This document shows positions 33,637 through 43,560 of a stretch of 64,000 nucleotides of DNA, piece by piece (within the stretch, counting starts at the first letter, position 1; each line of letters starts with the position of its first letter). Source of the DNA: an uncultured Eubacteriales bacterium (GTDB taxonomy: Bacteria; Bacillota; Clostridia; Oscillospirales; CAG-382). Position numbers and translations under genes: made by a program. Location of the stretch: positions 46,228 through 110,227 of the forward strand of contig URVJ01000006.1 in NCBI GenBank assembly GCA_900551295.1. Reading direction: 5' to 3'. The notes beneath the pieces were generated by a model. That model saw only the letters and a program-made list of their open reading frames with translations. It had not been told where the DNA came from and did not search any database.

Positions 33637-36393
33637 TTATCTTTCCTTCAGTGTAATAGCGGCTCCGAGAGGACTCAGCGTGCTTTCGTCCGAGAACATA
33701 AACACCTTGCAGACCGCAGCCTTTGAGGTTATGGGAATATCGGTGCGGAATATGCCGTTTTCCGAGTCGGCCGGCTGTATTTTCTTTACGCCGCACAGCC
33801 TTGAATTTTCGTCGTAGCAGGCGGCAAGCGCAAAGGCTTTATCCAAGGCACCGGAGGTGTTCCCGAAGTCTACGGAGAATACTGTCTTGCATATGCCGTC
33901 GGAATTTTCAAAAGTGCCGAGCGCATAGGTGTTCTTTCCGTCGTAATACGAGTTTGCCGGAAGAATGTACGGCTTTTCATCGATAAGCATTGTAATATCG
34001 ACATCTGTCGGATTATACAGCGCGTCCGCCGTCTTTACAAGCTTTCTGGAGGCGTTTATATACTTTACGTATTCCGAAACCGTCGGGTTCCAGATGTTCT
34101 GCGCACTCATTTTTATGTCGGAAATCATGTTGTCCACGACATACCACCTGTCCGCGCCGTCAACGTTCCACGGGTGTCCCCAGATTGAGAGCAGCGTGAG
34201 TTCGCAAGAATCGAGGGACAGATATTTGTCTATGTACGGCACGCAGTAGTCAACGCCGTCATGATAATCAACCGCCGTAAAGTCCCACGACGGACTGAAA
34301 GATTCGGGAACTGAAAATTCCTTTAGGCTTCCGATGGTCGGCGCGTTTCTCGCATACAGATAATTCTGCTTTGCCGCCGTGTTTGTACATTCGCGTTTGG
34401 GATTTGTTATTGACCAGGCAAGTCCCGTTATTTCGGTGCCGAAAATTTCTTCAAGCACCTTTTTGCTCTGCGACAGCTCATAAACGCAGTCCTCGTCGCT
34501 TACGGGATTTGAGGAGCCCGCTCTCATATCAAAATGCGAATACGTGTGGCTTGCTATCTCGTGCCCTGCGTAGACAGACTTTAATTTTTCGGGATCTGCG
34601 CTAAGCGCGTTCTTTGCGATAAGATTGAACGCAGCCTTGAAACCTGCGGCGTTTAGCCTCTTTATGAGCTTTTCGTCGGAGGACAGCTTTCCGTCATCAT
34701 AGCTGAGAATAAGCGCTTTTTTTGCATATTCCGGATAGAATATTTCACATTTTACGTCAAGTCCGCCCAAAGAGCGCCATTTTGCATACAACGTTACGGG
34801 AACGGCGGCAACAAACGCGTCTCCGGGATAATATTCGTTTACGCCGTCGGTATAGCAGACAAATTCAAACCCGTCTTTTTTATATGTACATTCGGGAAGT
34901 GTGTAGCCGTCGGAGGCGGTCTGCGGACTCATATATCCGTCCGCGCCGTTTGCGTTGAAATATACGGCGTCGGCCGCGCTTTGCACATAAATTCTGCTTA
35001 CGGTAACTTTTGCTCCGGCAATCTCGGTCGGATCAAAGCGCAGCAGCGTGCAGATGTCCGCATTGTTCCAGAAATCCTTTGAGGAAAAGTCGAACACATA
35101 CTCGTTCATGCCGTCAACCGCCGTAACTCTCTGTATTGTCGAGGCGGTGGGACTCTTTCCGTCAAGCCCGACATACACCGAAAGCCCCGCGCGCTGAGTT
35201 CCGTCGGGGAGAACCACATCGCATACGACGTTTACTTTTTTGTTTACCGACGTCGGTATACTTACGCCGCTTATCTGAAACTGCGGATCGTTCGTTGTCG
35301 AGGTTATCTCAAGACCGTTTTCGGTGAAGTCGCTTTGCGCGTTATACGGTTTTGTCCAGCCGCAGAGACTTCCGTCGGTAAAATCCCAAAAATATCCGCC
35401 GCCGGTACTCCAGCACGCGTAAAGCGTTGTGTCGGAATCTATCGTAAAGCCGTCCGTCACCTTTTGCGAGCCGTCGGGAGTCTTGCTCCAGCCGTCAAAT
35501 TCAAATCCGTCTCTTTCGGGACTCTTTTCGGGCAGCGTTACCTTTTCTCCTGCGTTATATTTTACGCTTCTGAACTTCGGAAGATACGTCACCGTCTGTC
35601 CCATGGCATTGGGTTCGTAATTAAGCGTTACTCTTTCGTCCTTTTTCCATACCGCGTACAGAACCGTGTCCTCGGTTACGTTTTTCAGCACGCTTACGGT
35701 GTCCGCACTTTGCTTATCAAGGCTCCAGCCTGCAATGTACCAGCCTTCGCGCTCAATAAAATCCGTTTTTTCGGGCGTATAGTCCGAACCCGTGAGAACC
35801 TTTGCGTTTTCGGGCATTCCGGTTATGGTGTCCGTAGTGTTTTTATCGTAGCTTACCGTTTTATACAGCGCGTTTTCGGGGTACAGAGCTATAAAATCCA
35901 CATATGATTTGTTTCCGGTGCAGTAGAGTCCGACGCCGAGGTTGATTGTCTGAAGATAGCTGCTCCGCGCGTCTTTAAGCTCGTATATGTCGAAAATATG
36001 CGTCTTATATCCGTCCTTGCTCATGCTCTGATCCGTAAGTCCGCAGCTCCACACGTCGCCTATCTTGTTTCCGTCCTTATCCGCAAGCTGTATATAAGGC
36101 TTTACAACAGGCGTTCCCGACGCAGTCTGAGTTTTTGCGCCAACAGCGATATATCTGTAATCGCAGAGTGCGACAGCGCCGTTTGCAAAGTATTTTCCCA
36201 TAACAGGGTTTGACGCAGCCGCGGTAAAGCTTATGCTTTCGCCGTCAAAAGCCGTATTTGACGCATTCACAAGACTCCAGCCGAGATCTGTGTCCGTAAA
36301 ATCGTACATTATGACCTCTGCCGCAAAACAAAGCGTGTTTGCTAAAACCGCGAGAACCATTGCCGTGACAAATGCCTTGACAATTTTTTTCAT
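33637..36393 (-). CDS. Secreted polysaccharide deacetylase with InlB-type repeats
   Basis: 918 residues. A signal peptide (about 1-24, ending CFAAE) is followed by a beta-sandwich, carbohydrate-binding-like region, two or three InlB B-type repeats (GWYIAGWSLD...LYAVW; GFEFDGWSKT...LYACW; TLYAKW), a second sandwich domain, and a NodB deacetylase domain: metal-binding Asp pair in ILSYDDGK (near 564) and HEIASHTYSH (near 612). It probably N- or O-deacetylates surface or dietary polysaccharide outside the cell. No LPxTG or S-layer anchor is seen. Monocistronic; repeat copy 3 lies just past its stop. Confidence 0.85.
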   Translation of the reverse strand: MKKIVKAFVTAMVLAVLANTLCFAAEVIMYDFTDTDLGWSLVNASNTAFDGESISFTAAASNPVMGKYFANGAVALCDYRYIAVGAKTQTASGTPVVKPYIQLADKDGNKIGDVWSCGLTDQSMSKDGYKTHIFDIYELKDARSSYLQTINLGVGLYCTGNKSYVDFIALYPENALYKTVSYDKNTTDTITGMPENAKVLTGSDYTPEKTDFIEREGWYIAGWSLDKQSADTVSVLKNVTEDTVLYAVWKKDERVTLNYEPNAMGQTVTYLPKFRSVKYNAGEKVTLPEKSPERDGFEFDGWSKTPDGSQKVTDGFTIDSDTTLYACWSTGGGYFWDFTDGSLCGWTKPYNAQSDFTENGLEITSTTNDPQFQISGVSIPTSVNKKVNVVCDVVLPDGTQRAGLSVYVGLDGKSPTASTIQRVTAVDGMNEYVFDFSSKDFWNNADICTLLRFDPTEIAGAKVTVSRIYVQSAADAVYFNANGADGYMSPQTASDGYTLPECTYKKDGFEFVCYTDGVNEYYPGDAFVAAVPVTLYAKWRSLGGLDVKCEIFYPEYAKKALILSYDDGKLSSDEKLIKRLNAAGFKAAFNLIAKNALSADPEKLKSVYAGHEIASHTYSHFDMRAGSSNPVSDEDCVYELSQSKKVLEEIFGTEITGLAWSITNPKRECTNTAAKQNYLYARNAPTIGSLKEFSVPESFSPSWDFTAVDYHDGVDYCVPYIDKYLSLDSCELTLLSIWGHPWNVDGADRWYVVDNMISDIKMSAQNIWNPTVSEYVKYINASRKLVKTADALYNPTDVDITMLIDEKPYILPANSYYDGKNTYALGTFENSDGICKTVFSVDFGNTSGALDKAFALAACYDENSRLCGVKKIQPADSENGIFRTDIPITSKAAVCKVFMFSDESTLSPLGAAITLKER

Positions 36394-36615
36394 AATTCTC
36401 CCTCTCCGTTAAAAAAATGTGTTGTTTTTGTTAATTATATATCATATATTTAAGAAAAGCAATGTATAAATGGCTTTTTATATGTAAAAATCGGACTATT
36501 TTCCGCGTGTGCGCATTTTTCATTAATCGCATAAAATTAATCAAATCCGCTATAATCGGGAAAAAATATGTGGTAAAATATCCGTATATTATTTTTCCGA
36601 AAGGGTGACACACAA

Positions 36616-37818
36616 ATGGGACTTAACGACACGCCGAGGGCAAACCGTCCTCACATAGGATTTTTCGGCAGACGAAACGCCGGCAAATCAAGCTTATTAA
36701 ACGCCGTGACAAATCAGGACATAAGCGTTGTTTCGGAATACGCCGGAACTACTACCGACCCGGTATCAAAAGCAATGGAAATGCTTCCGGCAGGCCCCGT
36801 TGTGGTCATAGACACGCCGGGTTTTGACGACGTGGGAGAGCTTGGAGAACTCAGAGTCAAAAAGACAAAGCAGGCGCTCAACAAGACCGACGCCGCAATT
36901 CTTGTCTGCGACGCGCTTACAGGTCTTACCGACTGCGACAGACAGCTTATATCGCTTTTCAAGAGCAAGAACATTCCGTACATAGCCGCGTACACAAAGT
37001 GCGACCTTGCGGAAAATATTCCGCAGCCGAAAGAAAACGAAATATATGTAAGTTCGAAAACGGGACGCGGTATAAATGAGCTTAAAGACAAAATTGCCTC
37101 TCTTATAAGCGTAAACGCAAAAAAGCAGGTGCTTGTAAGCGACCTTGTAAACGCGGGAGATCTTATAATTCTCGTCGTGCCGATAGATTCCTCCGCGCCT
37201 TTGGGCAGACTTATTCTTCCGCAGCAGCAGACAATACGCGACGGACTTGACAGCGGCGCTCAGGTGCTTGTCGTAAGAGACACCGAGCTTAAAGGCGCAC
37301 TTTCCGACTGCGGCAAAAAGCCCTCTCTCGTAATTACCGACAGCCAGGCTTTCGGAAAAGTCATGAAGACAGTGCCCGAAGATATTCCGCTTACCTCGTT
37401 TTCTATACTCATGGCAAGAAACAAAGGATTTCTCAAAAACGCGCTTGAGGGTGCGCAAAAGCTTGACACTCTCAGCGACGGCGACAGGGTGCTTATCTGC
37501 GAGGGCTGCACGCACCACCGCCAATGCGAGGATATAGGCACGGTAAAGCTGCCGAAATGGATAAGCGAATATTCCGGCAAAAGGCTTGAATTTGAATTTA
37601 CCTCCGGCACGGGATTTCCCGAAGATCTTTCGGGATACGCCCTTATCGTCCACTGCGGCGGCTGTATGCTCACCGAACGCGATGTCAGACACAGAATGTT
37701 ATGCGCGTCCGACGCCGGTATTCCGTTTACCAACTACGGCACAGCCATTGCCAAGATAAACGGCATTCTCTCGCGTTCCGTCGAACCTCTTCACGGTAAA
37801 CTGACTTTGCCGCGGTAA
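36616..37818 (+). CDS. hydF: [FeFe]-hydrogenase maturation GTPase HydF
   Basis: Scaffold on which the 2Fe subcluster is built before insertion into apo-HydA. The 400 residues have a GTPase domain (P-loop GRRNAGKSS near 18-26, TTTDPVSKAM, DTPGFDD, YTKCDL), a dimerisation domain, and the cluster-binding cysteines in CEGCTHHRQCED and HCGGCM. A TATGTGGTAAAAT element lies about 30 bases upstream. hydE, hydG and hydA are not in the window. Its presence shows an anaerobe making H2 or using [FeFe]-hydrogenase. Confidence 0.96.
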   Translation: MGLNDTPRANRPHIGFFGRRNAGKSSLLNAVTNQDISVVSEYAGTTTDPVSKAMEMLPAGPVVVIDTPGFDDVGELGELRVKKTKQALNKTDAAILVCDALTGLTDCDRQLISLFKSKNIPYIAAYTKCDLAENIPQPKENEIYVSSKTGRGINELKDKIASLISVNAKKQVLVSDLVNAGDLIILVVPIDSSAPLGRLILPQQQTIRDGLDSGAQVLVVRDTELKGALSDCGKKPSLVITDSQAFGKVMKTVPEDIPLTSFSILMARNKGFLKNALEGAQKLDTLSDGDRVLICEGCTHHRQCEDIGTVKLPKWISEYSGKRLEFEFTSGTGFPEDLSGYALIVHCGGCMLTERDVRHRMLCASDAGIPFTNYGTAIAKINGILSRSVEPLHGKLTLPR

Positions 37819-37980
37819 AATACGGTTATAATAAAAGCTTTTTCTTGCGCCGTGCGGCTGATTTTTTCACCGTGCGGCTTTGTTTTTTGTGAAAACAGAC
37901 CGATTTTGCAGCATCTTATCGAAAAAGCACTTTCAATTCTTAAAAACAGCTCTGTATTGACGGTATTTTCGGTTTTGCGG

Positions 37981-38009
37981 TTGAAAATTAAAAAACTACG
38001 TGTTATAAT
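37981..38009 (+). promoter_or_regulatory. Promoter of the DUF2232-gdpP operon
   Basis: TTGAAA (37981-37986), 17-base spacer, TATAAT (38004-38009); the gene start is 64 bases downstream. Confidence 0.75.
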
Positions 38010-38072
38010 GTAAAAGATAAAGTGCCGCTTTCGGCAGATTTACTATTGCTTTATCTTAATAAGGATATAAAA

Positions 38073-39344
38073 ATGAAAAACAATTCAAAAAACAGCGCGG
38101 ATTCCGATCAGATATTTATTCCTCCCGCCATGACAAAAAGGTATTCCGTGTTTATGGAAATAGTATCCGTAATATCCGCGGCAGGGTTCAGTTTCGGTAT
38201 GTTCGCGGACATTTCGGTATTTGCAAAGCTTGTTATCGCGGCAATCTGTTCGGGTATGTACATGACGGTGCTTATCGGCAAGGGTTCGGGATTTGTCCGC
38301 CTTGTTCCGCTTATAGTCCCTGTTTGCACGGCTCTTCTCAACATTCCGTTCGGCGACGTCGGCGCACAGGAAAAAAACGTATACCTGACCGGTGCTTTCA
38401 TTCTGATCGGCAGCCTTTTGGCAAGCAACACCGCCGCTTTTGCGGCGGCTCACAAGTTTACCAAGTCCATGACGCTTGCGGCAGGCAGTGCGTCGGCAGT
38501 TATTTACGGCGGAATATGCGCGTGTATAAACATATTTGCGGCAGAAGGCGCATTTTCGGCAAGTCTTATCGTTTCGCACATAAATTCTCTGTTTGACGGT
38601 CTTCGCAGCGGTATGGTACAGATATTCAAAGCCGCGTCCGAAACCGACGGCTTTATTTCGCAGATGAGAATTGCAACGGGAAACGCCTCGCTTACCGCAG
38701 AGGAGTTTATGAAAAACGCGTCGGAATATGCAAAGCTTGCCGTAACCGGACTTAAAGCAATATCTCCCGCGCTCGTGATAATCGCCGCAATGCTTTTCAT
38801 GTTTGTGTCGCTGTTTGTTCTGACGGCGCTGTTATGTATTGCAAACAAGCGCGGATTTTTCGGCAGAGATCTTTGGGAATATGAAATAAGCGGATTCGGT
38901 GCAAGAGTTTTCAACGCGTGCGTACTTATAGCACTTCTCGGAACATTTATAGGTATGCCGAGACTGCTGCTCACGGTATGCGTAAATCTGCTGCTGATAC
39001 TGCTTCCGCTTATATTCCATATAGGCTTGCGCGGATTTTACAGAATATTCGTTTCAAAAGGAATTCACCCGGTTGCGTCTGTCGTGCTTCTGGCGGCGGC
39101 AGTCGGAATACTCTTTGCGCTTACGGGCGGATTTGTAATGCTTATCGCGGCTTTTGCGGGAGTGTTCTTTTCGCTGAGCGCGGAAAATTTCAGAAAGCTG
39201 CTTTACAGATACGGCGCGGACGGTGACATGCCGCATTACAACGGCGATTACTCCGACAAAAACGACGTAAAAGACAATGCCGATAATGATAATGATAATT
39301 ACAGCGGCAGCGGCGATAACAATAACGGCGATAATAAAAAGTAA
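38073..39344 (+). CDS. DUF2232 (YybS-like) membrane protein
   Basis: 423 residues with about eight to nine hydrophobic segments and a low-complexity Asp/Asn-rich cytoplasmic tail (repeated D-N). Length, topology and place directly before gdpP match YybS/DUF2232, whose genes form the yybS-gdpP(yybT)-rplI cluster in Firmicutes. Here rplI does not follow. Function unknown; proposed links are to envelope physiology and c-di-AMP. The start ATG at 38073 is preceded by AAGGATA. Confidence 0.75.
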   Translation: MKNNSKNSADSDQIFIPPAMTKRYSVFMEIVSVISAAGFSFGMFADISVFAKLVIAAICSGMYMTVLIGKGSGFVRLVPLIVPVCTALLNIPFGDVGAQEKNVYLTGAFILIGSLLASNTAAFAAAHKFTKSMTLAAGSASAVIYGGICACINIFAAEGAFSASLIVSHINSLFDGLRSGMVQIFKAASETDGFISQMRIATGNASLTAEEFMKNASEYAKLAVTGLKAISPALVIIAAMLFMFVSLFVLTALLCIANKRGFFGRDLWEYEISGFGARVFNACVLIALLGTFIGMPRLLLTVCVNLLLILLPLIFHIGLRGFYRIFVSKGIHPVASVVLLAAAVGILFALTGGFVMLIAAFAGVFFSLSAENFRKLLYRYGADGDMPHYNGDYSDKNDVKDNADNDNDNYSGSGDNNNGDNKK

Positions 39345-39390
39345 ACGCAAATAAAGGTTTGGCATATAAATAACGAAAAATAAGGCGGTG

Positions 39391-41382
39391 ATGTCGCTCT
39401 TGAAGATAATAAAAGAAATATGGCAGAAATTCACCGGCAAGAAAGCTGTTTTTGCCGCGTCTTTAACGCTTTTCGCACTTTCCGGAATATGCGCTTTTCG
39501 CGACAGGCCCATGGCGTTTATCATACTTGTCTGCGCGCTCGGATATACCGGAACGGTGTTTGCCTTACTGCTTTACGGCAGAAAGAAAATGACGTTCAGT
39601 GCGGAAAGTCCCATGCTTTCGGGACTTACTCTCGACTTTGTAATGTCCATGTCGCTGCCGGTCGTAATAGTAAACTATCTCGGCGAGATAGCATGGTACA
39701 ACAAGGCGTTTTTAACCACCTCCGGCACCAAAGGCACGCTTTACGGAAAAAACATTGCCGAAAAAATAAACCATTCTCTCGTGCCCGCGCGTCTTTTCAG
39801 AACCGACAGCGCGCCGATATACGTCCCCATGAACGGCATTGACTATGAGGTAAGCTGTTTCAAAGTGACGTCTTCGGGCAAAAATTACTGTATAACCCTT
39901 TGGGAAAACAAGACAAACGAAATATATCTCAAAAAAGAATTAAAACTCAGAAACACGCTTGTTGCGTTTCTCGTAATAGACAACTTCTCCGAGGCTATGC
40001 AGTTCGTACAGGACAAGTCGCGCACCGCAAGCGCCGTTATCGGCAGCGAGATAGACAAGTGGAGCGCGTCTTTGGGCGGAATAATGAAGGAATACGACAA
40101 GGAAAAGTACGTTATTCTGTTTGAGGAACGCCATCTTGAAGTTTTAAAGGAAAACAAATTTGAAATTTTAGACAAGGTGAGAAACATCACCATAGACGGC
40201 GTTGTAATGCAGTTTACGGCGTCGATAGGAATTGCCTGCGTTTCGGGAACGCTTGCCGAAAAAGAGGCGGCGAGCCGCGTATGCCTTGACCTTGCTTTGC
40301 AGCGCGGAGGAGATCAGGCGGTACTCAAAAACGAAACCTCCGTCGAATACTACGGCGGACGTTCAAAGAGCGTGCAGAAAAAGACAAAGGTGCGCGCAAG
40401 AGTCGTAGCCAACGAAATCTGCGCCGCAATGCGCGCGTGCTCAAACGTCATGGTTATGGGACACAAATACGCGGATCACGACTCCATTGCCTCATGCGTC
40501 GCTGTTTCGCGCCTTGCAAAGCACATGGGCAAACCCGTAAACATTGTCGTAAACATTCACGACTTCAACTTAAAAGCCATATTCAACAGCCTGCGCGGAA
40601 TAAAGGAATACACTTCTCTTTTCGTTGACCGTGAATCGGCGCAGGAGCTTATGCGCTCCGACACTCTGCTTGTGGTGTGCGACGTAAACAACCCCGAACT
40701 TTTTGAAATGCCCGAACTTTACGAGGCAGCCGGAAACTTTATAGTAATCGACCACCACAGAAAGATAGGCGAATTCAAAAATCAGCCGAAGCTGTCGCAT
40801 ATAGAACCCGCTGCGTCAAGCGCGTCCGAGCTTATGAGCGAAATTCTCGAACAGGTCACGCTTCCCGGCACGCTTCCGGCAGTCGAGGCAAATCTGCTGT
40901 TTGCCGGAATTATACTCGACACCAAGCAGTTTACCAAAAACACGGGAGTGCGCACTTTCGGTGCGGCGCTGTACCTGAGGAGCGAGGGCGCAAGTCCGCA
41001 TGAGGCTCAAAAACTTTTCAGAACCAACATTCACGACTTTATGCGCGAAAGCGTCTTTGAAAACAACATTCAGATCTACCGCGACAGTATAGCCTTTTCG
41101 GTATACGACGGACAAGCCGACGGACGCGACAGAATAGCCGCCGCAAAGGCTGCCGACAGACTTCTCACGGTTGAGGGCGTCACCGCTGCGTTTGTTATAT
41201 GCATGATAGACGGCGCTGTCAACATATCCGCACGTTCGGACGGCAGCATAAACGTCCAGCTCGTACTTGAAAAGCTCGGCGGAGGGGGCCATTTTGACGC
41301 TGCCGGCGCTCAGATAAAGAACACCGACGTTTTAAGCACGCTTGAACTTTTAAAGAAAGCCATTGACGAATATCTGGAATAA
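39391..41382 (+). CDS. gdpP: Cyclic-di-AMP phosphodiesterase GdpP (DHH family)
   Basis: Membrane-anchored enzyme that hydrolyses c-di-AMP. Two N-terminal membrane helices (about 15-60), a PAS-like region, a degenerate GGDEF domain (no GGDEF motif), then the DHH domain (GHKYADHDSIAS near 353; VCDVNNPE; VIDHHRK) and the DHHA1 motif GGGGHFDAAGAQ near 630. About 663 residues, the family length. The start could be ATG 39391 or TTG 39400; the latter is better spaced from GGCGGTG. It follows the DUF2232 gene by 46 bases. Confidence 0.92.
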   Translation: MSLLKIIKEIWQKFTGKKAVFAASLTLFALSGICAFRDRPMAFIILVCALGYTGTVFALLLYGRKKMTFSAESPMLSGLTLDFVMSMSLPVVIVNYLGEIAWYNKAFLTTSGTKGTLYGKNIAEKINHSLVPARLFRTDSAPIYVPMNGIDYEVSCFKVTSSGKNYCITLWENKTNEIYLKKELKLRNTLVAFLVIDNFSEAMQFVQDKSRTASAVIGSEIDKWSASLGGIMKEYDKEKYVILFEERHLEVLKENKFEILDKVRNITIDGVVMQFTASIGIACVSGTLAEKEAASRVCLDLALQRGGDQAVLKNETSVEYYGGRSKSVQKKTKVRARVVANEICAAMRACSNVMVMGHKYADHDSIASCVAVSRLAKHMGKPVNIVVNIHDFNLKAIFNSLRGIKEYTSLFVDRESAQELMRSDTLLVVCDVNNPELFEMPELYEAAGNFIVIDHHRKIGEFKNQPKLSHIEPAASSASELMSEILEQVTLPGTLPAVEANLLFAGIILDTKQFTKNTGVRTFGAALYLRSEGASPHEAQKLFRTNIHDFMRESVFENNIQIYRDSIAFSVYDGQADGRDRIAAAKAADRLLTVEGVTAAFVICMIDGAVNISARSDGSINVQLVLEKLGGGGHFDAAGAQIKNTDVLSTLELLKKAIDEYLE

Positions 41383-41409
41383 AAATTATTATTCGGAGAG
41401 TTTTATATA

Positions 41410-42504
41410 ATGAAAATACTCTATCTCATCAACTACGCCGGAGGCGGCGGAACCGAAAAATACGTTCTCGACCTCTTGGACGGCTTTACGGCTGCCGGCG
41501 AAAAGTGCTATCTTGCCTACAACATACCCGGACTTTTGTCCGAACAGGCGGCAAAGAGAAAAATAAGCAGCTTTCAGTTTGAAATGAAAAACTCCTACGA
41601 CGTAAAGGCTGCCAAAACGCTTGCTCGCATATGCTCGCAGAACAAGATAGACATTGTACACGCACAGCACACGCGCGAGTTATATGTCGCCTGCCTTTCA
41701 AAGCTTTTCGGCAACAAGGCAAAGGTCGTATTTACAAACCATCTGCTCAGCGAATGCGGAAAAGCGAGAAAGCTCACAAACTCGGTTCTTGCGCGTCCGC
41801 TTTGCTCAAAATTCATCACGGTCTGTGAAAAAGGGCGCGAGCTTATGGACAAGAACGGTTTCGGCACGTCAAAAACCGTGACAATATTCAACGGCATAAA
41901 CACGAAAAGAAAAGATTCTTACAACAACGTAAGAGAGCAACTCGGTATTGCAGACGATGTGTTTGTCATAACGGCTCTGACGCGGTACAGTCCCGAAAAA
42001 GGCGTGGGATTTTTAATAGACAGCATAAACGAGCTGAAAAAAACGGCAAAAAGAAAATTTATGCTGCTTATCGCGGGTACAGGCGATATGTACGGCGAAA
42101 TGGGACAAAAGATCGACGATCTCGGGCTTAACGACGTCATAATGCGCTTGGGTTACAGAAACGACACGGCAGATCTTCTGGAAAGCTCGGATATGTTTGT
42201 AAATCTTTCAAGCACCGAGGCGCTGAGCTTTGCTATTATAGAGGCGCTTTCCCACGGACTTCCCGTGGTTGTGACAAACGTCGGCGGAACGTGCGATATT
42301 GTAAACGCGCAGACAGACTGCGGAATTGCCGTAAGCTACGGCGACACATCAATGACCGCAAAGGCGATAAACGCTATCATGTCCGACGGCGCGCTGTACG
42401 AAAAATATTCGGCAAACGCGCTTAAAACAGCGTCGGAAAAGTTTTCGGTTTCGCAGATGCTCGAAAAGACATACTCTGTCTACACATCTTTGCTTAAAAA
42501 ATAA
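41410..42504 (+). CDS. Glycosyltransferase family 4 protein
   Basis: 364 residues, GT-B fold retaining enzyme. The N-terminal glycine-rich acceptor loop (NYAGGGGTEKYVLDLL, about 8-23) and the C-terminal nucleotide-sugar region (LTRYSPEKG, IAGTGDM, STEALSFAIIEALSHGLPVV with the E-x7-E pattern) are clear. It probably adds a hexose to a lipid-linked surface glycan with the ligase and pyruvyltransferase genes that follow. Starts 27 bases after gdpP. Confidence 0.9.
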   Translation: MKILYLINYAGGGGTEKYVLDLLDGFTAAGEKCYLAYNIPGLLSEQAAKRKISSFQFEMKNSYDVKAAKTLARICSQNKIDIVHAQHTRELYVACLSKLFGNKAKVVFTNHLLSECGKARKLTNSVLARPLCSKFITVCEKGRELMDKNGFGTSKTVTIFNGINTKRKDSYNNVREQLGIADDVFVITALTRYSPEKGVGFLIDSINELKKTAKRKFMLLIAGTGDMYGEMGQKIDDLGLNDVIMRLGYRNDTADLLESSDMFVNLSSTEALSFAIIEALSHGLPVVVTNVGGTCDIVNAQTDCGIAVSYGDTSMTAKAINAIMSDGALYEKYSANALKTASEKFSVSQMLEKTYSVYTSLLKK

Positions 42505-42552
42505 ACCGTATACGGTATATATTAAAAACTCTGAAAGGACGATTTTAAGAAA

Positions 42553-43032
42553 ATGGCAGAAAAGAACAAAAAGCTGTTCGGCAAGATCAATGTTATCGAC
42601 TTTATCGTAATTATCGTGCTGATACTCGCGGTATGCGTAATAGGAGTATCAAAGCTGCGCGACAAAAACGTCTCCGACAGACAGACGCTCATAATAAAGT
42701 ATTATGCAGAGGAAGTCCGCGACAACGTAGCTTCGCGCGTAAAGCCCGGCGACAATCTCTACGACTACACCGACAAGGGACAGCTCGGAACCGTAACCGA
42801 CGTACAGATAGGGGAAGCGGTTTCATACGCCGTCAAGTCCGACGGAACATTTTCCGCCGTTCCCAAAGCCGGTTACAGTTCGATTATCATAACCGGAGAA
42901 GTCGAAGGTCTTAAAACCGATCTCGGCGCGACGGTAAACTCTCACAAGTACGGCGTGGGACATTCGTTTACGCTTTATGCGGGCGAGGCACGCATTTATC
43001 TTCGCGTTTACGACATACAGGTTAAGGAATGA
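42553..43032 (+). CDS. DUF4330 protein, first of a pair
   Basis: 159 residues: one N-terminal membrane helix (about 14-34) after a short basic stretch with NVIDFIVI, then an all-beta extracytoplasmic domain. It resembles the next protein along its whole length (F/I-G-x-I/N-VID start; VYDI near the end), so the pair arose by duplication. DUF4330 proteins are found in glycan or cell-surface clusters; the role is unknown, perhaps as accessory parts of the exporter or polymerase. Confidence 0.75.
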   Translation: MAEKNKKLFGKINVIDFIVIIVLILAVCVIGVSKLRDKNVSDRQTLIIKYYAEEVRDNVASRVKPGDNLYDYTDKGQLGTVTDVQIGEAVSYAVKSDGTFSAVPKAGYSSIIITGEVEGLKTDLGATVNSHKYGVGHSFTLYAGEARIYLRVYDIQVKE

Positions 43033-43042
43033 GGGAAAAAGC

Positions 43043-43546
43043 ATGGACAAGAACAACACTAAAAAATACAGAATATTCGGCATAAACGTAATCGATCTGC
43101 TTGTAATTCTCGTAATAATTGCGGCTGTGCTTTTGGTCGCATACAAGTTTCTCGGTCTCGGAAAGGACAACTCCTTACAGAACGTGGAAATTGTTTTCAA
43201 AGCCGACGAGGTAAGCGATTTTGTAATAGACAAGCTCAAAGAAGGCTGCCGTCTTTATGACGACGAAGAATCCATAGACCTCGGAACTTGCACCTCTTTT
43301 GCAACAGGCCCCTCCGAATCCTACGGGACAAACCTCGAGGGTGAATTTGTGCTCTCGTCAAAGCCTTACTATCAGTCGCTGTACCTTAACGGCAATGTAA
43401 CGGCAAAAATGGGTGCAAACGGCGTTATTGTCGGCGGTCACGAATACTGCATAGGCGACTTTATAATACTCCGTGCCGGCGACGCAAAGCTCTATATAAG
43501 CGTATACGACATAGTTCCGGAAATGGCTTCCGGCACAAACAAGTAA
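43043..43546 (+). CDS. DUF4330 protein, second of a pair
   Basis: 167 residues from ATG 43043; an upstream in-frame extension to 42977 lies in the previous gene and lacks a ribosome site. One membrane helix (about 18-36) after IFGINVIDLLVI, then a beta-rich outer domain. Ten bases separate it from its paralogue and 14 from the O-antigen-ligase-like gene. Function unknown, as for its partner. Confidence 0.75.
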   Translation: MDKNNTKKYRIFGINVIDLLVILVIIAAVLLVAYKFLGLGKDNSLQNVEIVFKADEVSDFVIDKLKEGCRLYDDEESIDLGTCTSFATGPSESYGTNLEGEFVLSSKPYYQSLYLNGNVTAKMGANGVIVGGHEYCIGDFIILRAGDAKLYISVYDIVPEMASGTNK

Positions 43547-43560
43547 GGCGGTTTTGAAAA

